Assembly: GCA_965232895.1 (NCBI GenBank)
Contig: CBDDQW010000001.1
Coordinates: 1-64,000, forward strand
Reading direction: 5' to 3'
Length of the DNA: 64,000 bases
DNA from: Bin87 sp965232895
Lineage (GTDB): Bacteria > Chloroflexota > Dehalococcoidia > Lucifugimonadales > UBA3495
Shown here one piece after another: positions 7,733-17,365 of this stretch (position 1 is the first letter of the stretch; each line of letters starts with the position of its first letter). The position numbers were made by a program, and so were the translations under genes. A model generated the notes under the pieces. The model was not told the origin of the DNA. It saw only the letters and a program-made list of their open reading frames with translations, and did no database searches.

Positions 7733-10144
7733 TTACTCGCCCGGTGTTCTGGCGTCGGGCCGCTCCATGCGGTAGCCGACCCTGGGCTCGGCGAAGATGT
7801 ACCTGGGGTTGTCGCCGTCCTCGCCCAGCTTGCGCCGCAGCCGCATCAGGTGGGTGCGAATCACCCTTGGGGTTCCGGGCTTGGTCTGGCCCCAGACCCG
7901 TTGCAGCAGGTGCTGGTGGGTCAGCACCCGTCCGGCGTGGATTGAGAGCTCGCGGAGCAGGTCGTACTCCACGGCCGTGAGGCGCACCGGCTCGCCGGCC
8001 ACGCTCACCAGCCGCTGGGCGTAGTCGATGGTCAGCTCGCCCCGCACGTAGGGTTCCGACGGCGCCAGCCGGCCCGGGCCGGTGCGCCTCCGCAGGGCCG
8101 CCTGCACTCTGGCCGCCAGCTCCGTGGGCGAGAAGGGCTTGACGATGTAGTCGTCGGCGCCCATCTCGAAGGCTCGGGCAATCACCTGGTCCTGTCCGTA
8201 GCCGGACAGGAAGATCACCGGCACGTCGGCGATGCGGAGGATGTCCTGCATCAGTTCGATGCCGTCGGTTCCGGAGAGCGCCAGGTCCAGCAGGACCAGA
8301 TGGGGCTGCTCCCGTTCCATCAGCGAGGGGGCCTCCTGCGGGTCGTCGGTGGCGGTTACCTGGTATCCCCCTTCCGTGAGGGCGTCCCGCACGAACCGCA
8401 GCGCCTGGGCGTCATCGTCCACCGCCAGGACGCGGACGCGTTGCCGTCCGCTCCGGCCGGAGTGGTCGGCATGGCTGGCGATCTCCTCTGCCGCGGGCAG
8501 GGTGAAGGTGAACACGGCGCCCCGGCCCGGGCCGTCGCTCTGGGCCCGGATGCGGCCCCCGTGGGCCTCGACGATCCCCTTGCAGACGGCGAGACCCAGA
8601 CCCGCCCCCACGCCGTCACCCTGATCGCCCTCGGCGCGGAAGAACCTACGGAATAGGTACGGCAGCCGCTCCGGCGATACCCCCACGCCGTCGTCGGACA
8701 CCGAGATTGCCACGTGGACCCCCTCCAGGGCGGCGCTCACCCAGATGGTGGACGACTCAGGAGAGTGGCGGGCGGCGTTGGCCAGCAGGTTGGTCAGCAC
8801 CTGCTCGATGCGCCGCCGGTCCGCCAGCGCCCGGGGCAACTCCGGCCGCAGGTCGATGGAGACGTTGCTCCGGCCCCCGCCATTCTGGAAGAGGCCCACG
8901 GCCCGGTCCACCAGCACCGCCACGTCCGAGGGTTCCGGGGAGACCGACAGGACGCCGGCGTCGATGCGGGCCGCATCCAGCAACTCCCCGATCAGGTCCA
9001 GGATGCGGTCGGCCTGGCCGTCGATGATGCGCAGGAACTGTTGGGTCTCGGCGGCGTCCAGCGCTGACGGCGCGCGCAGCAGCGCCGCCGCTGACCCCTT
9101 GATGGAGGTGAGCGGCGCCCTCAGCTCGTGGCTCACCGTGCCCAGGAACTCGGCCCGCTGCCGCTCGATCTCCTCCAGGGGCGTCAGGTCCTGCAGGGTA
9201 ACCACCACGGTCTCGATGGCGCCCTCATCGGATAGCATGGGGGTGGCGTTGATCAGGGTGGTGACGCTGCGCCCGTCGGGGACGCCGATCACGATCTCCT
9301 CGGCCCGCACCGTCTCGCCGGTGGCCAGGGCGCGGGTCAGGGGAAACTCGCTCAGGGAGATCTCCCGCCCGTCGGCCCGCCGGAAGCTCACCACGTCCAG
9401 CAGCAGCTCCGCCGTCTGGTCCGGGTCCCGCAGGCTGTCCACGATCCGTCTGGCCTCCCGGTTGAGGGACCGCGGCGCGCCCGTTACGGCGTCAAAGACC
9501 ACCATGCCCACCGGGGAGGTGTTGACCAGGGTTTCGAGGTATTCCCGGCCCCGCCGTTCCTCCCGGTAGCGCAGCGCGTTGGCGATGGCCAACGCCGCCT
9601 GGGCGGCGAACAGCGCCAGGGTCTCCTCGTCGTCCCGGGTGAACTCCCCGCCGTCCCGACCCTCGTATTGACCCTCATCCTGACCGGTCTTGCCCGAACC
9701 CTCTTTGCCTGCCAGGTAGATGTCGCCGACGTGGCGGCCCAGCAGACGGATGGGCATTCTCAGGAAGGCCCCCACCGGTCCCAGGGGCGGGCCGATGTCC
9801 GGCAGGCCTGACGCCCTGGCGTACGCCGAGAAGTCCGCCACCCGCAGCGGCTCCGGCAGCCCGCTCAGGTAGGCGAAGAACTCCAGACCCCCGGGCAATT
9901 CCACCACCAGCCGGCACTCCTCCGGCGTCAGGCCCGAGGTTACGAACTCCCACAGCTGGCCCCGTTCGTCCAGCGCGGTGATGCCAGCCGTTCGGGCCCC
10001 GGTCAGCGCGCGGGCCCCGTCCACCACTCCCTGCAGCACGGCGCTGGGTTCCAGGTCCTGGGTGATGCGCCGGCTGGCCTCACTCAGCAGGGAGAGACGC
10101 TCCCGCAGGGCCCGGTTCTCCCTGAGCAGCTCGTCGGAGTTCAT
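7733..10144 (-). CDS. One-chain two-component system: GAF-PAS-HisKA-HATPase-REC-winged helix
   Basis: The 803-residue soluble protein joins a complete histidine kinase to a complete OmpR/PhoB-type regulator. Order: short coiled coil, GAF (~20-190), PAS (~205-320), HisKA with H339 in 'GTVSHELRAPLTS', HATPase with N456 in the N box and 'SDDGVGVS' at 482-490, receiver domain (~570-685) with phospho-acceptor D620 and K669, and a winged helix (~700-795) with 'LTAVEYDLLRELSIHAGRVL'. No membrane helix is seen, so it should sense a cytoplasmic or diffusible signal. Kinase and regulator are normally separate proteins. ATG 10144 has AGGAGG at 12 bases. A direct-repeat array at 10250-10296 upstream fits autoregulation (inference). 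Confidence 0.9.
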   Translation of the reverse strand: MNSDELLRENRALRERLSLLSEASRRITQDLEPSAVLQGVVDGARALTGARTAGITALDERGQLWEFVTSGLTPEECRLVVELPGGLEFFAYLSGLPEPLRVADFSAYARASGLPDIGPPLGPVGAFLRMPIRLLGRHVGDIYLAGKEGSGKTGQDEGQYEGRDGGEFTRDDEETLALFAAQAALAIANALRYREERRGREYLETLVNTSPVGMVVFDAVTGAPRSLNREARRIVDSLRDPDQTAELLLDVVSFRRADGREISLSEFPLTRALATGETVRAEEIVIGVPDGRSVTTLINATPMLSDEGAIETVVVTLQDLTPLEEIERQRAEFLGTVSHELRAPLTSIKGSAAALLRAPSALDAAETQQFLRIIDGQADRILDLIGELLDAARIDAGVLSVSPEPSDVAVLVDRAVGLFQNGGGRSNVSIDLRPELPRALADRRRIEQVLTNLLANAARHSPESSTIWVSAALEGVHVAISVSDDGVGVSPERLPYLFRRFFRAEGDQGDGVGAGLGLAVCKGIVEAHGGRIRAQSDGPGRGAVFTFTLPAAEEIASHADHSGRSGRQRVRVLAVDDDAQALRFVRDALTEGGYQVTATDDPQEAPSLMEREQPHLVLLDLALSGTDGIELMQDILRIADVPVIFLSGYGQDQVIARAFEMGADDYIVKPFSPTELAARVQAALRRRTGPGRLAPSEPYVRGELTIDYAQRLVSVAGEPVRLTAVEYDLLRELSIHAGRVLTHQHLLQRVWGQTKPGTPRVIRTHLMRLRRKLGEDGDNPRYIFAEPRVGYRMERPDARTPGE

Positions 10145-10249
10145 CTCGTTGTCTTGCCTCCTCTGGACTGCGGGCCGCGGCGCCGGATGGAACGCTGGAG
10201 CGCGGGTTCCGCTCGGCGCTTGAGCACGTCCGTGCGCAGCCTGGGGGAT

Positions 10250-10296
10250 GTTATCGTACCGTTATCATAGCTATGTTACCATATCGTTATCTATAC
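10250..10296 (-). promoter_or_regulatory. Four direct repeats GTTAYC, 11/14/11 spacing: candidate PhoB-type operator
   Basis: GTTATC at 10250 and 10261, GTTACC at 10275 and GTTATC at 10286. Units within each pair are exactly 11 bases apart, the spacing used by OmpR/PhoB-family winged helices on tandem half-sites, each followed by an AT-rich tail. The array lies 106-152 bases upstream of the kinase-regulator gene and 141 bases before the divergent LRR gene. It could control either. Operator function is inferred. Confidence 0.55.
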
Positions 10297-10436
10297 TGGC
10301 TTGACTGTGATGATAGGATGTGGGCCATCAACCACGCGCGTGAACGATACGGTCCGTCGGTCGGGATATCTGCGTCCACCAATTCAGCGACAGACCAACC
10401 AGTTATTCGCCTGCCGCAACGGAGGCGCCCCATGCC

Positions 10437-12275
10437 GTGATTGCCGCGCCGGAAAGTAGGGATAGTACAGTGCTCAGCAGCAGGTTCAGTTCGGCTCGGC
10501 CCTTCCGGCGAGTAGCGGGGTTTGTTGTCGCCGTCGCATGCCCGTGTCGGGCCCCGACTAATGCACCTCAAAAGCCACGCTTGAGCATTGTTCAATACTG
10601 CGCGCTGATTTGCCTGCTGATTGTCTTCGTGGCGGCTTGCGGCTCGCAACCGACAGCGGCTCCTATGCTCACACCTGCGCTGACAGACACCACGCGGCTA
10701 TCTGACGCGGCGGCTTTATCTCCAACCGCGACGCTCACGCCCGTATCGACAAGCGCTACGCTTGCTTCGACGGCTGCGCCGGCGCCGGTCACCACGGTAA
10801 CGCCCACGCCGATAGTGACGCCTACCATTACGCCAACGATTGCGGCTACACCCACACAGGCGCCGTTGGGGGTCAGTGGATATTTGCAAAAATGCGAGAT
10901 CGAGCTCGGGCCGTTGACGGCGAAATTGAACGATATTTTCGAGAGTGTGGACACGGATGCTACCGGCGCCGAAGACATTACGTGGGGAGAGCTTGCAGCG
11001 CTGTCCGACGACCTCCTCACATCGTACGCCAGACTGGCTCCGTCTCGGGAACTGAGGGAATACCACGGCGCCAATTTGCGGCTCGTCAAGGCTTTTCACG
11101 AAAATGCTCTAGCGCGTCCTAGTGGAGAGTCGTTCATCGCAGATTTTACGGTTCTTCTATTGGAACTGATAGCCGAACTCTTCGAGGTCGGTTTCGATGA
11201 GAGCAAGACCGAAGAGGAAAAGGACCTGCTGATGGAACAGCTGAGCAATGAGAAGCTCGCTGAATTCTTCGGTCCCGAATTCTTAGCAGCGTCTCAAGCG
11301 GTAGATGGGGCGTTAGAGTCGCTTTCCGCAGAGACCCGGTCCCTCGTGGCAGCCTCATCCTGTTATTCCTCCTTGCTCGATGAGGAACAAGGCACCGATG
11401 CCACGCCGACACTGGAGCCCACTTCCACGCCGACGCCCTCGCCCACAGCCGTGCCGACACCCACAGTCGCAGTGGACCGGGCTGCGCTGATCGCCTTGTT
11501 CAATAGTACGGGCGGACGGAACTGGGCAGTCAACACTAACTGGCTGAGTGATGAGTCGATTGGCGAGTGGCACGGTGTGTACACTGACGATAACGGGCGC
11601 GTCATCGGGTTGAATCTTTATGACAACCGTTTGAGTGGGGAGATAACTCCAGAACTGGGAAGCCTTTCCAACTTGAGGGCGCTGCAGCTTGCGAAGAACG
11701 ACCTTACCGGCAGGATCCCCGCGTCGTTGGGCCGCCTCACCAATCTCTGGCAACTCTCGTTGGGCGGCAACCGGCTGGAAGGAATCATTCCATCGGAACT
11801 GGCCAGTCTTCGCAACTTGGGGATATTGACCCTAGAGCAAAACAATTTGACCGGCAGCATACCTACGTGGCTGGGAGGCTTGCCGCACCTCCAGGAACTG
11901 GCTCTCGGCAGCAACCAGATGGAGGGAGACATTCCGCGAGAACTGGCCCATCTCTCTGGCTTAACGACGCTGACTCTCGAAGGGAACCGTCTGACTGGAA
12001 CTGTGCCTACGTGGGTGGGGGGCTTCACCAACCTGGAGGTGCTTTTGCTGGGCAACAACCAGCTGACGGGAAAGATGCCTGCGGCATTAGGCGATCTCTC
12101 CAACCTGGAATGGCTGGACCTCGGGTTTAACAATCTGACCGGACCCATACCGGATGGCTTGGGCGAGCTGACCAATCTGAAGCTCCTCGGTATTGCCAGC
12201 AACCGTCTGACCGGACCCATACCGGATGGCTTGGGCCAATTAACCAACCTTCAAAGTTTGTTTTCTTCAGGCTAA
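10437..12275 (+). CDS. Plant-type leucine-rich-repeat lipoprotein, 3' end frameshifted
   Basis: A hydrophobic segment ending 'FVAACGS' is a lipobox, so the mature protein is a lipoprotein. A Thr/Pro linker, a helical ~200-residue region and a second Thr/Pro linker follow. Then comes a cap ('AALIALFNSTGGRNWAVNTN') and about nine 24-residue LRRs of the 'NLTGPIPDGLGELTNL' type. The frame ends at 12275, but the +1 frame continues 'ANELSGCVPAGLRDQL' to a stop at 12358-12360, the usual end of such proteins. Removing one T from the TTTT run near 12260 restores it. GTG 10437 is the furthest start; TTG 10581, just before the signal peptide, is an alternative. Confidence 0.8.
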   Translation: MIAAPESRDSTVLSSRFSSARPFRRVAGFVVAVACPCRAPTNAPQKPRLSIVQYCALICLLIVFVAACGSQPTAAPMLTPALTDTTRLSDAAALSPTATLTPVSTSATLASTAAPAPVTTVTPTPIVTPTITPTIAATPTQAPLGVSGYLQKCEIELGPLTAKLNDIFESVDTDATGAEDITWGELAALSDDLLTSYARLAPSRELREYHGANLRLVKAFHENALARPSGESFIADFTVLLLELIAELFEVGFDESKTEEEKDLLMEQLSNEKLAEFFGPEFLAASQAVDGALESLSAETRSLVAASSCYSSLLDEEQGTDATPTLEPTSTPTPSPTAVPTPTVAVDRAALIALFNSTGGRNWAVNTNWLSDESIGEWHGVYTDDNGRVIGLNLYDNRLSGEITPELGSLSNLRALQLAKNDLTGRIPASLGRLTNLWQLSLGGNRLEGIIPSELASLRNLGILTLEQNNLTGSIPTWLGGLPHLQELALGSNQMEGDIPRELAHLSGLTTLTLEGNRLTGTVPTWVGGFTNLEVLLLGNNQLTGKMPAALGDLSNLEWLDLGFNNLTGPIPDGLGELTNLKLLGIASNRLTGPIPDGLGQLTNLQSLFSSG

Positions 12276-12618
12276 CGAATTGAGCGGGTGCGTTCCTGCC
12301 GGGTTGCGAGACCAGCTGAATATGGAATCCTCCAATCTTGGCGACTTGCCGTTCTGCTAACGCGAATTAGTCGCCACTCGTAGCCGCCAGACAAAAGTCC
12401 CCAATTGGGCGCATTATGGCGGGCATAGGGGGCTGCCGGTCCGATGACCAGCAAGAGCGGGCACCGGCGCGCGGAAATACTGATAGCCGAAATTGCTCAG
12501 GTACCTGAGCATCTACAACTTATAGGATGATGTGCGTCGGACTGGCGTTGAAGGGACCTGGATCATCGCGCGATGATGGCGCCACTCGCCAGAACGCCGG
12601 TTAGGGTACTGGTTTCGG
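12276..12618. other. LRR 3' frame remainder, then intergenic
   Basis: Bases up to 12360 encode the out-of-frame C-terminus of the LRR protein. The remaining 258 bases before the DUF2339 gene show no gene and only a weak ribosome site for ATG 12619. Confidence 0.5.
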
Positions 12619-15600
12619 ATGCTCAATTTCCTGCGGAGTTTGAACCCATGGCCGAAGTGTGTGGTCTGCGGAAGACCGGCCCCGGTTGGGTCCGGACTTT
12701 GCCTGTCCCACCGGGACCGGATTGACATCTCCCATACCGAAGACCACACCGCCTCACGTGCCGGATCTGAATCTGGAGAAATTGGATTGACAGCAGTCAA
12801 CTGCCCGTTCTGCGGGACCCCGAACTCTCGAGTGGCTCCGTTCTGCACCAATTGCGGCAGCGCATTGCCCATGCCAGGAGAATCGGATCGCGAGCAATCC
12901 GAGCGGGGTGCAGAAGCCGTGTCCCGGGAGGACCTGCAGGCCGAAATCAACGAGTTACGCGCCGTCCTGCGAGATGCCTCCGGCCGCCTGCTTGATATCC
13001 AGCGCCGCATCAATCGACTGGATCCTGAAACGGAAACTGCGACGCCACGGGCGACGGGCGCTACTGCAGAGCCTTCCCAAGCCGAACTGGAACCGACTGG
13101 AGCCGATCAGGAAAGGGCAACAGTTGGCGCCGCACCGGCTACCGTGAAACCGACTCCTGCGGTCGACCCTGCGCCACAAACTGTCCCGTCGTTCGAGATT
13201 GAACGGGACACGCCGGACGATGGCAGGGGATGGCCCGTCTTGAGCCCGTCCTTCGACTGGGAGCGCCTGCTGGCCCGAAACTGGTTCGCCATCATCGGAG
13301 CCGTGGCCCTGGTCGTGGGCATCGGCTTTTTCCTCAAGATGGCTTTCGACAACAACTGGATCGGCGATACCGGGCGCATCGTCCTGGGCGTTGCGCTGGG
13401 GTTGGCCCTGCTGGGCGTGGGCGAATATGCCCAACGCCGGGTCCCCGTCTGGGCGCAGCCCGTGACGGCGGCCGGCACGGTCATCCTGTACCTGTCCATC
13501 TACGCCGCGTTTGGACTGTACCAGCTGATCCGTCCCGACGTGGCCCTGCTGTTCCTGGCCCTGGTGGTGGCGCTGGCCGCTCTCCTGGCGCTGCGGTACG
13601 AGTCCATCATCATCGCGCTGCTGGGCATCATCGGCGCGTTCCTGGCCCCGGCCCTGCTCGGCGCGGATCTGCCCGACGTCCGCCTGGCCTTGGCCTACAT
13701 CCTGGTGGTCGACGCCGGGATACTGGCGATTTCCACCTTCCGCAATTGGCGGTGGTTCAACCTGGTGGGTTGGACCGGGACCTACGGGGTGTTCTTCTTC
13801 TGGACCAGCCGGTTCTCCGATTACGATCCCGTGATGGCACAAATCGGACTCACCGGTATGTTCCTCATCCTGGCCGCAGCCACCAGCCTGTTCCATTTGC
13901 TCTGGCGGCGCATGCCCGGCATCCCGGACCTGGCGCTGATGACCCTGAACGCGGTGGCGTTCTTTGCCCTCACCTACCACGTTCTCTGGGACGACTACCG
14001 TGAATGGTTCGGCCTCATCGCCGTGGGTCTCGCCCTGTTCTACGCGCTGGTCGGATTCGTCGCCATCCGCCGGCCGTCCACACCCGCCGAAATGGCGCTC
14101 TTTGCCCTGCCCATCGCCATCGTATTCCTCACCATCGCCGTACCGCTGCAACTCAGCGGTGTTTGGATCACGGTGGCCTGGGTGGCCGAGGGCGCGGCGC
14201 TGGTGGGCACTGCTTTCCTGCTGGGTCGGTGGCAGATGCGGGCCTTCGGCCTGGGCGTACTGGTGATCGGCCTGGGGCATCTGGTGGTGATCGACCTGCT
14301 GTGGCACGGCGGTCGGATCGACCTGGACACCTTCGTCCCCATCGTCAACGAACGGTTCCCCATCATGGCGGCCGCGGTCGTCGCCCTGTACGCGTCGGCG
14401 TTCCTCTACCATCACTACCGTGAACAGCGGGAGCGGTGGGAGGAGTACGTGCTCTGGCCGCTGCTGGGCATCGCCAACGCGCTGACCGTCACCGCGCTGA
14501 GCCTGGAACTGGTCAGCTATTTCGACAGCCGATCGCATGCCGATGCGGGCGCAGCCTACCGTTCGGCGGCTCAGGCGACCGATAACGTCAAATACCTGTC
14601 CCTCACCGCGCTCTGGGCGATATACGCTGCCATTCTGTCGGCGGTTGGGCTGTGGCGACGCTGGCACCTGGTGCGCTGGGCAGGGCTGGCGCTTTTGGCT
14701 TTGGCGGTTTTCAAGTTGATCGCGGTCGACACCATCGCGGTGATACCCGTCGCAGTGGGTTTCATACCGGTGCTGAATCCTCATTTCCTGACCGGTGCGC
14801 TGGTCGTCGCTCTGGCGTCCGTCCTCGCCTGGTGGTTCCGGCGTGAAACGCCGCGCTCGGTGGGATATGAACGCCACGCGTTCCTGGCACTGGTCGTATC
14901 GGCCAACTTCGTCGCTCTGTGGGTGTTGAACCAGGAGGTCATCCACTACTTCGACAGCCGAGCCGCCCAGCTTCAACCCCACCTGGGCGTCGAGTATGAG
15001 GGACGGGTCGCGATCAACGCCAAGTACCTGGCCATGACCTACCTGTGGGCCATATACGGCGCTGCGGTCATCGCCGTAGGCCTGTGGCGACGCATCCCGC
15101 TCGTCCGGTTGGCCGGACTGGCCATTCTCGGGCTGGCTGCGCTGAAGCTGATGGCGTTCGACACTTTCATGGCCGGGGTGGTTCCGGAGAGATTCATGCC
15201 GTTTGTCAACGTGCATTTCCTGGCGTTCGTGCTGGCAATTGCGCTGATGCTGGGGTTCGCTTGGTGGCACCGGCGCGCCGAACCCGAACCGAGCCGCTTT
15301 GAAACGTACGTCATTCCCGGATTGCTAGTGGCGGCAAATGTCGTGGCATTGTGGGGCCTGACCCTGGAGGCGGTCCGCTACTTCGATGCCCGGGCCGACC
15401 GTTTGGGCACCGACACCTTCGGCGCCCAGCAGCTCTCGTTGACCGTCCTGTGGGCGGTGTACGCCGTTGGGGTGATCGGCGCGGGCATCGCCCGCCAGTC
15501 CAGCCGCATCCGCCTGGCCGGCATAGCGCTCTTGGCGGTGCCGTTGGTCAAGCTTTTCGGGTTTGATGTATTCCTGCTGGAACGCGAATACCGCGTTGCT

Positions 15601-15699
15601 GCGTTCGTCACGCTGGGGGTCCTCATGCTGGGCACTGGCCTGGTCTACCAGCGGTACAGTCAGGCCGTCAGAGGTTTCCTCTTTGGGCAAAGTGCCTGA
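12619..15699 (+). CDS. DUF2339 family large multipass membrane protein with zinc-ribbon N-terminus
   Basis: The 1026-residue product starts with a Cys pair (C14, C17), then a zinc ribbon (C62, C65, C76, C79: 'CPFCGTPN...CTNCG'). A short coiled coil (~103-135) and an Ala/Pro linker follow, then over twenty membrane helices from ~220 to the end. The last third is three repeats of ~145 residues, each with 'YFDSRA', 'LTALWAIYAAILSAVGLWRR' and 'LALLALAVFKLIAVD' patterns. DUF2339 proteins are of unknown function. The next gene, DUF3999, overlaps its end by eight bases, and the two families are commonly neighbours, which suggests one membrane complex. Confidence 0.85.
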   Translation: MLNFLRSLNPWPKCVVCGRPAPVGSGLCLSHRDRIDISHTEDHTASRAGSESGEIGLTAVNCPFCGTPNSRVAPFCTNCGSALPMPGESDREQSERGAEAVSREDLQAEINELRAVLRDASGRLLDIQRRINRLDPETETATPRATGATAEPSQAELEPTGADQERATVGAAPATVKPTPAVDPAPQTVPSFEIERDTPDDGRGWPVLSPSFDWERLLARNWFAIIGAVALVVGIGFFLKMAFDNNWIGDTGRIVLGVALGLALLGVGEYAQRRVPVWAQPVTAAGTVILYLSIYAAFGLYQLIRPDVALLFLALVVALAALLALRYESIIIALLGIIGAFLAPALLGADLPDVRLALAYILVVDAGILAISTFRNWRWFNLVGWTGTYGVFFFWTSRFSDYDPVMAQIGLTGMFLILAAATSLFHLLWRRMPGIPDLALMTLNAVAFFALTYHVLWDDYREWFGLIAVGLALFYALVGFVAIRRPSTPAEMALFALPIAIVFLTIAVPLQLSGVWITVAWVAEGAALVGTAFLLGRWQMRAFGLGVLVIGLGHLVVIDLLWHGGRIDLDTFVPIVNERFPIMAAAVVALYASAFLYHHYREQRERWEEYVLWPLLGIANALTVTALSLELVSYFDSRSHADAGAAYRSAAQATDNVKYLSLTALWAIYAAILSAVGLWRRWHLVRWAGLALLALAVFKLIAVDTIAVIPVAVGFIPVLNPHFLTGALVVALASVLAWWFRRETPRSVGYERHAFLALVVSANFVALWVLNQEVIHYFDSRAAQLQPHLGVEYEGRVAINAKYLAMTYLWAIYGAAVIAVGLWRRIPLVRLAGLAILGLAALKLMAFDTFMAGVVPERFMPFVNVHFLAFVLAIALMLGFAWWHRRAEPEPSRFETYVIPGLLVAANVVALWGLTLEAVRYFDARADRLGTDTFGAQQLSLTVLWAVYAVGVIGAGIARQSSRIRLAGIALLAVPLVKLFGFDVFLLEREYRVAAFVTLGVLMLGTGLVYQRYSQAVRGFLFGQSA

Positions 15700-17032
15700 A
15701 ATCCGTTTCCGGCTGTTTGCCATCGCCGCGGTCATCGCCGTCTTTTTGGCGGCAAGCGCCCTGTGGTCCCTGTCGGCAGCCTGGGCCGACGCTCCGGATG
15801 GACGATGGCAGTTCTTCAAGCCCATCATCCTGCCGGGCGATTTTCCGGGCGACCGCTTGGTGGAAGTCGAGGTGGACCCGGAGGTTTACGCCGAGGCTCA
15901 ACCCGGCCTGGGCGACGTTCGCCTCACCGCAACCGACACCGACCGCGAACGCGAAATCCCATACCAATTGTTGGTTGAGGCAGGGGACCAACGGCGCGCG
16001 TCGGTCCCGGTCGAGATGCAGGACCTGGGGCATATCCCCAACGATCACACGTCGTTCGTCCTCCGTGTGGAATCCGAGGGGGACCTGCACAGCGAGGCGG
16101 AGATCCAGACCTCATCCTCCAATTTCCAAAGGCGCGTTGCCGTGTCCGCCAGCGATGACGGTGAAACCTGGCGCGTCCTGCAGGAAAACGGCGCTATTTT
16201 CAATTTGAGCATACCGGAGCGTGGTTTCTCCGCCGGCGATACCAGCGTCCGGTACCCGTCCAGTTCTGCCAGGTTTCTCAGGATCCAGATATTCGACGAG
16301 GACCAGGAGCCGTTGGCCATCCAGGGAGCGGTGGTCCTGTTTGCTCAAACGCTGGAGCCGCGCCGCCACCGTCTTCCCCTGAACATTGTCGAACGAGTCG
16401 AAGACCCCAAACGCAAACAGACGATTCTCCTATTGCGGGCATCCCACCCCGGGTTCCCGGTCGACACCATCAGCCTGGAAATTCCCTACCGAAACTTTTA
16501 CCGGGAGGCCATTGTGGAAGGGAGTTACGACTCCATCTACTGGATTCCCCTGCAGTCCGGTGAGATTCTCTACGACTTCGATACTCCGAAGTTCGTGGGC
16601 GACGATCGGGAATTGCAGTTCGGAGAATCCAGGTACCTCCACTATCGGATCACCATCTTCAACGAGGACAATCCGCCCCTGCCGGTGGAGAGGCCGATGG
16701 CCAGCGGTTTCGCCCGAAAGTTAGTCTTCACCGCCGCCGCCGGTGAGACCCATCGTCTCTACTACGGGAACCAGGAGGCATCCGCACCGTCATACGAGCT
16801 GGAGAAGCTGTTCCCCTACCTGGTCACCGAGGATCTGCCAGTGGCCCGGTTGGGCAACCATGAAGTCAACCCCGCGTTCGATATTCCTGAGCCCCCGCCC
16901 GAGGTCGTGCCCTTCACCGAACGCTACCCGTGGCTGCTCCCGGGAGTCGTAGCGGCAGCTGCCCTGCTGGTCGGACTGTTCCTGGCCAGCCTGATACGCC
17001 AAGTGCGAGGCCGCCTCCGGCCCCCGGAGTGA
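15692..17032 (+). CDS. DUF3999 family envelope protein
   Basis: I chose GTG 15692 because it overlaps the end of the DUF2339 gene by eight bases and puts a signal peptide at the N-terminus ('LFAIAAVIAVFLAASALWSL'); the longer frame from 15563 only shadows the upstream gene. About 380 residues of beta-rich extracytoplasmic sequence follow, with 'GWxV'-like discoidin-type strands ('SASDDGETWRVLQENGAIFN'). The C-terminus has one membrane helix ('LLPGVVAAAALLVGLFLASL') and a basic tail. The 446-residue length fits the family. Its role is unknown, probably tied to the DUF2339 partner. Confidence 0.85.
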   Translation: MPEIRFRLFAIAAVIAVFLAASALWSLSAAWADAPDGRWQFFKPIILPGDFPGDRLVEVEVDPEVYAEAQPGLGDVRLTATDTDREREIPYQLLVEAGDQRRASVPVEMQDLGHIPNDHTSFVLRVESEGDLHSEAEIQTSSSNFQRRVAVSASDDGETWRVLQENGAIFNLSIPERGFSAGDTSVRYPSSSARFLRIQIFDEDQEPLAIQGAVVLFAQTLEPRRHRLPLNIVERVEDPKRKQTILLLRASHPGFPVDTISLEIPYRNFYREAIVEGSYDSIYWIPLQSGEILYDFDTPKFVGDDRELQFGESRYLHYRITIFNEDNPPLPVERPMASGFARKLVFTAAAGETHRLYYGNQEASAPSYELEKLFPYLVTEDLPVARLGNHEVNPAFDIPEPPPEVVPFTERYPWLLPGVVAAAALLVGLFLASLIRQVRGRLRPPE

Positions 17033-17297
17033 GAGGTCAGATCCAGACAAACTGGGTGACTTCAGGCTGGTGCCTCGTTGCTTGGATTGGGCGCGGGCAC
17101 CTGCAACGTGCTGCTTTGCGCTAATTCGTGCGGATTGTTCTGCGCGGCATTTCGCCGAGCCTAACACGGCTCGCCGGGCATCAATCGGAATACCCGCATT
17201 GGCGGCAAGGTCTGTTGATCGGGTTTGTGGCGTTCGCGTCGCACTACTTTGCGTTTTGGTCCAAACCATCGAACACCGCCGATGATCCGACAATAAC

Positions 17298-17365
17298 GGG
17301 TCGATTCTGGCAGGTGGCAGGATTGTACTCTAGGGGGAGTGATGCCGGTTGAGTGTGCGATAGAC
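17298..17365 (+). mobile_element. Left end of a Tn3-family element, interrupted by ISAs1
   Basis: Bases 17298-17335 match the 38-base terminal repeat of the mini-Tn3 at 33014, starting GGGTCGATTCTGGCAGG. The next ~30 bases also match (GCCGGTTGAGTGTG). Homology stops at 'ATAGAC' where the ISAs1 inverted repeat begins. No matching right end is seen downstream of the IS. Confidence 0.6.

Noticed and set aside
12955..15270. 771-codon open frame on the minus strand
   Set aside because: It is antisense to the DUF2339 gene, low in hydrophobic residues and rich in Gln/His/Arg as expected for a GC-rich shadow frame.
17150..17175. Short hairpin CGAGCC...GGCTCG as a terminator
   Set aside because: Six base pairs only and no T-tract follows.
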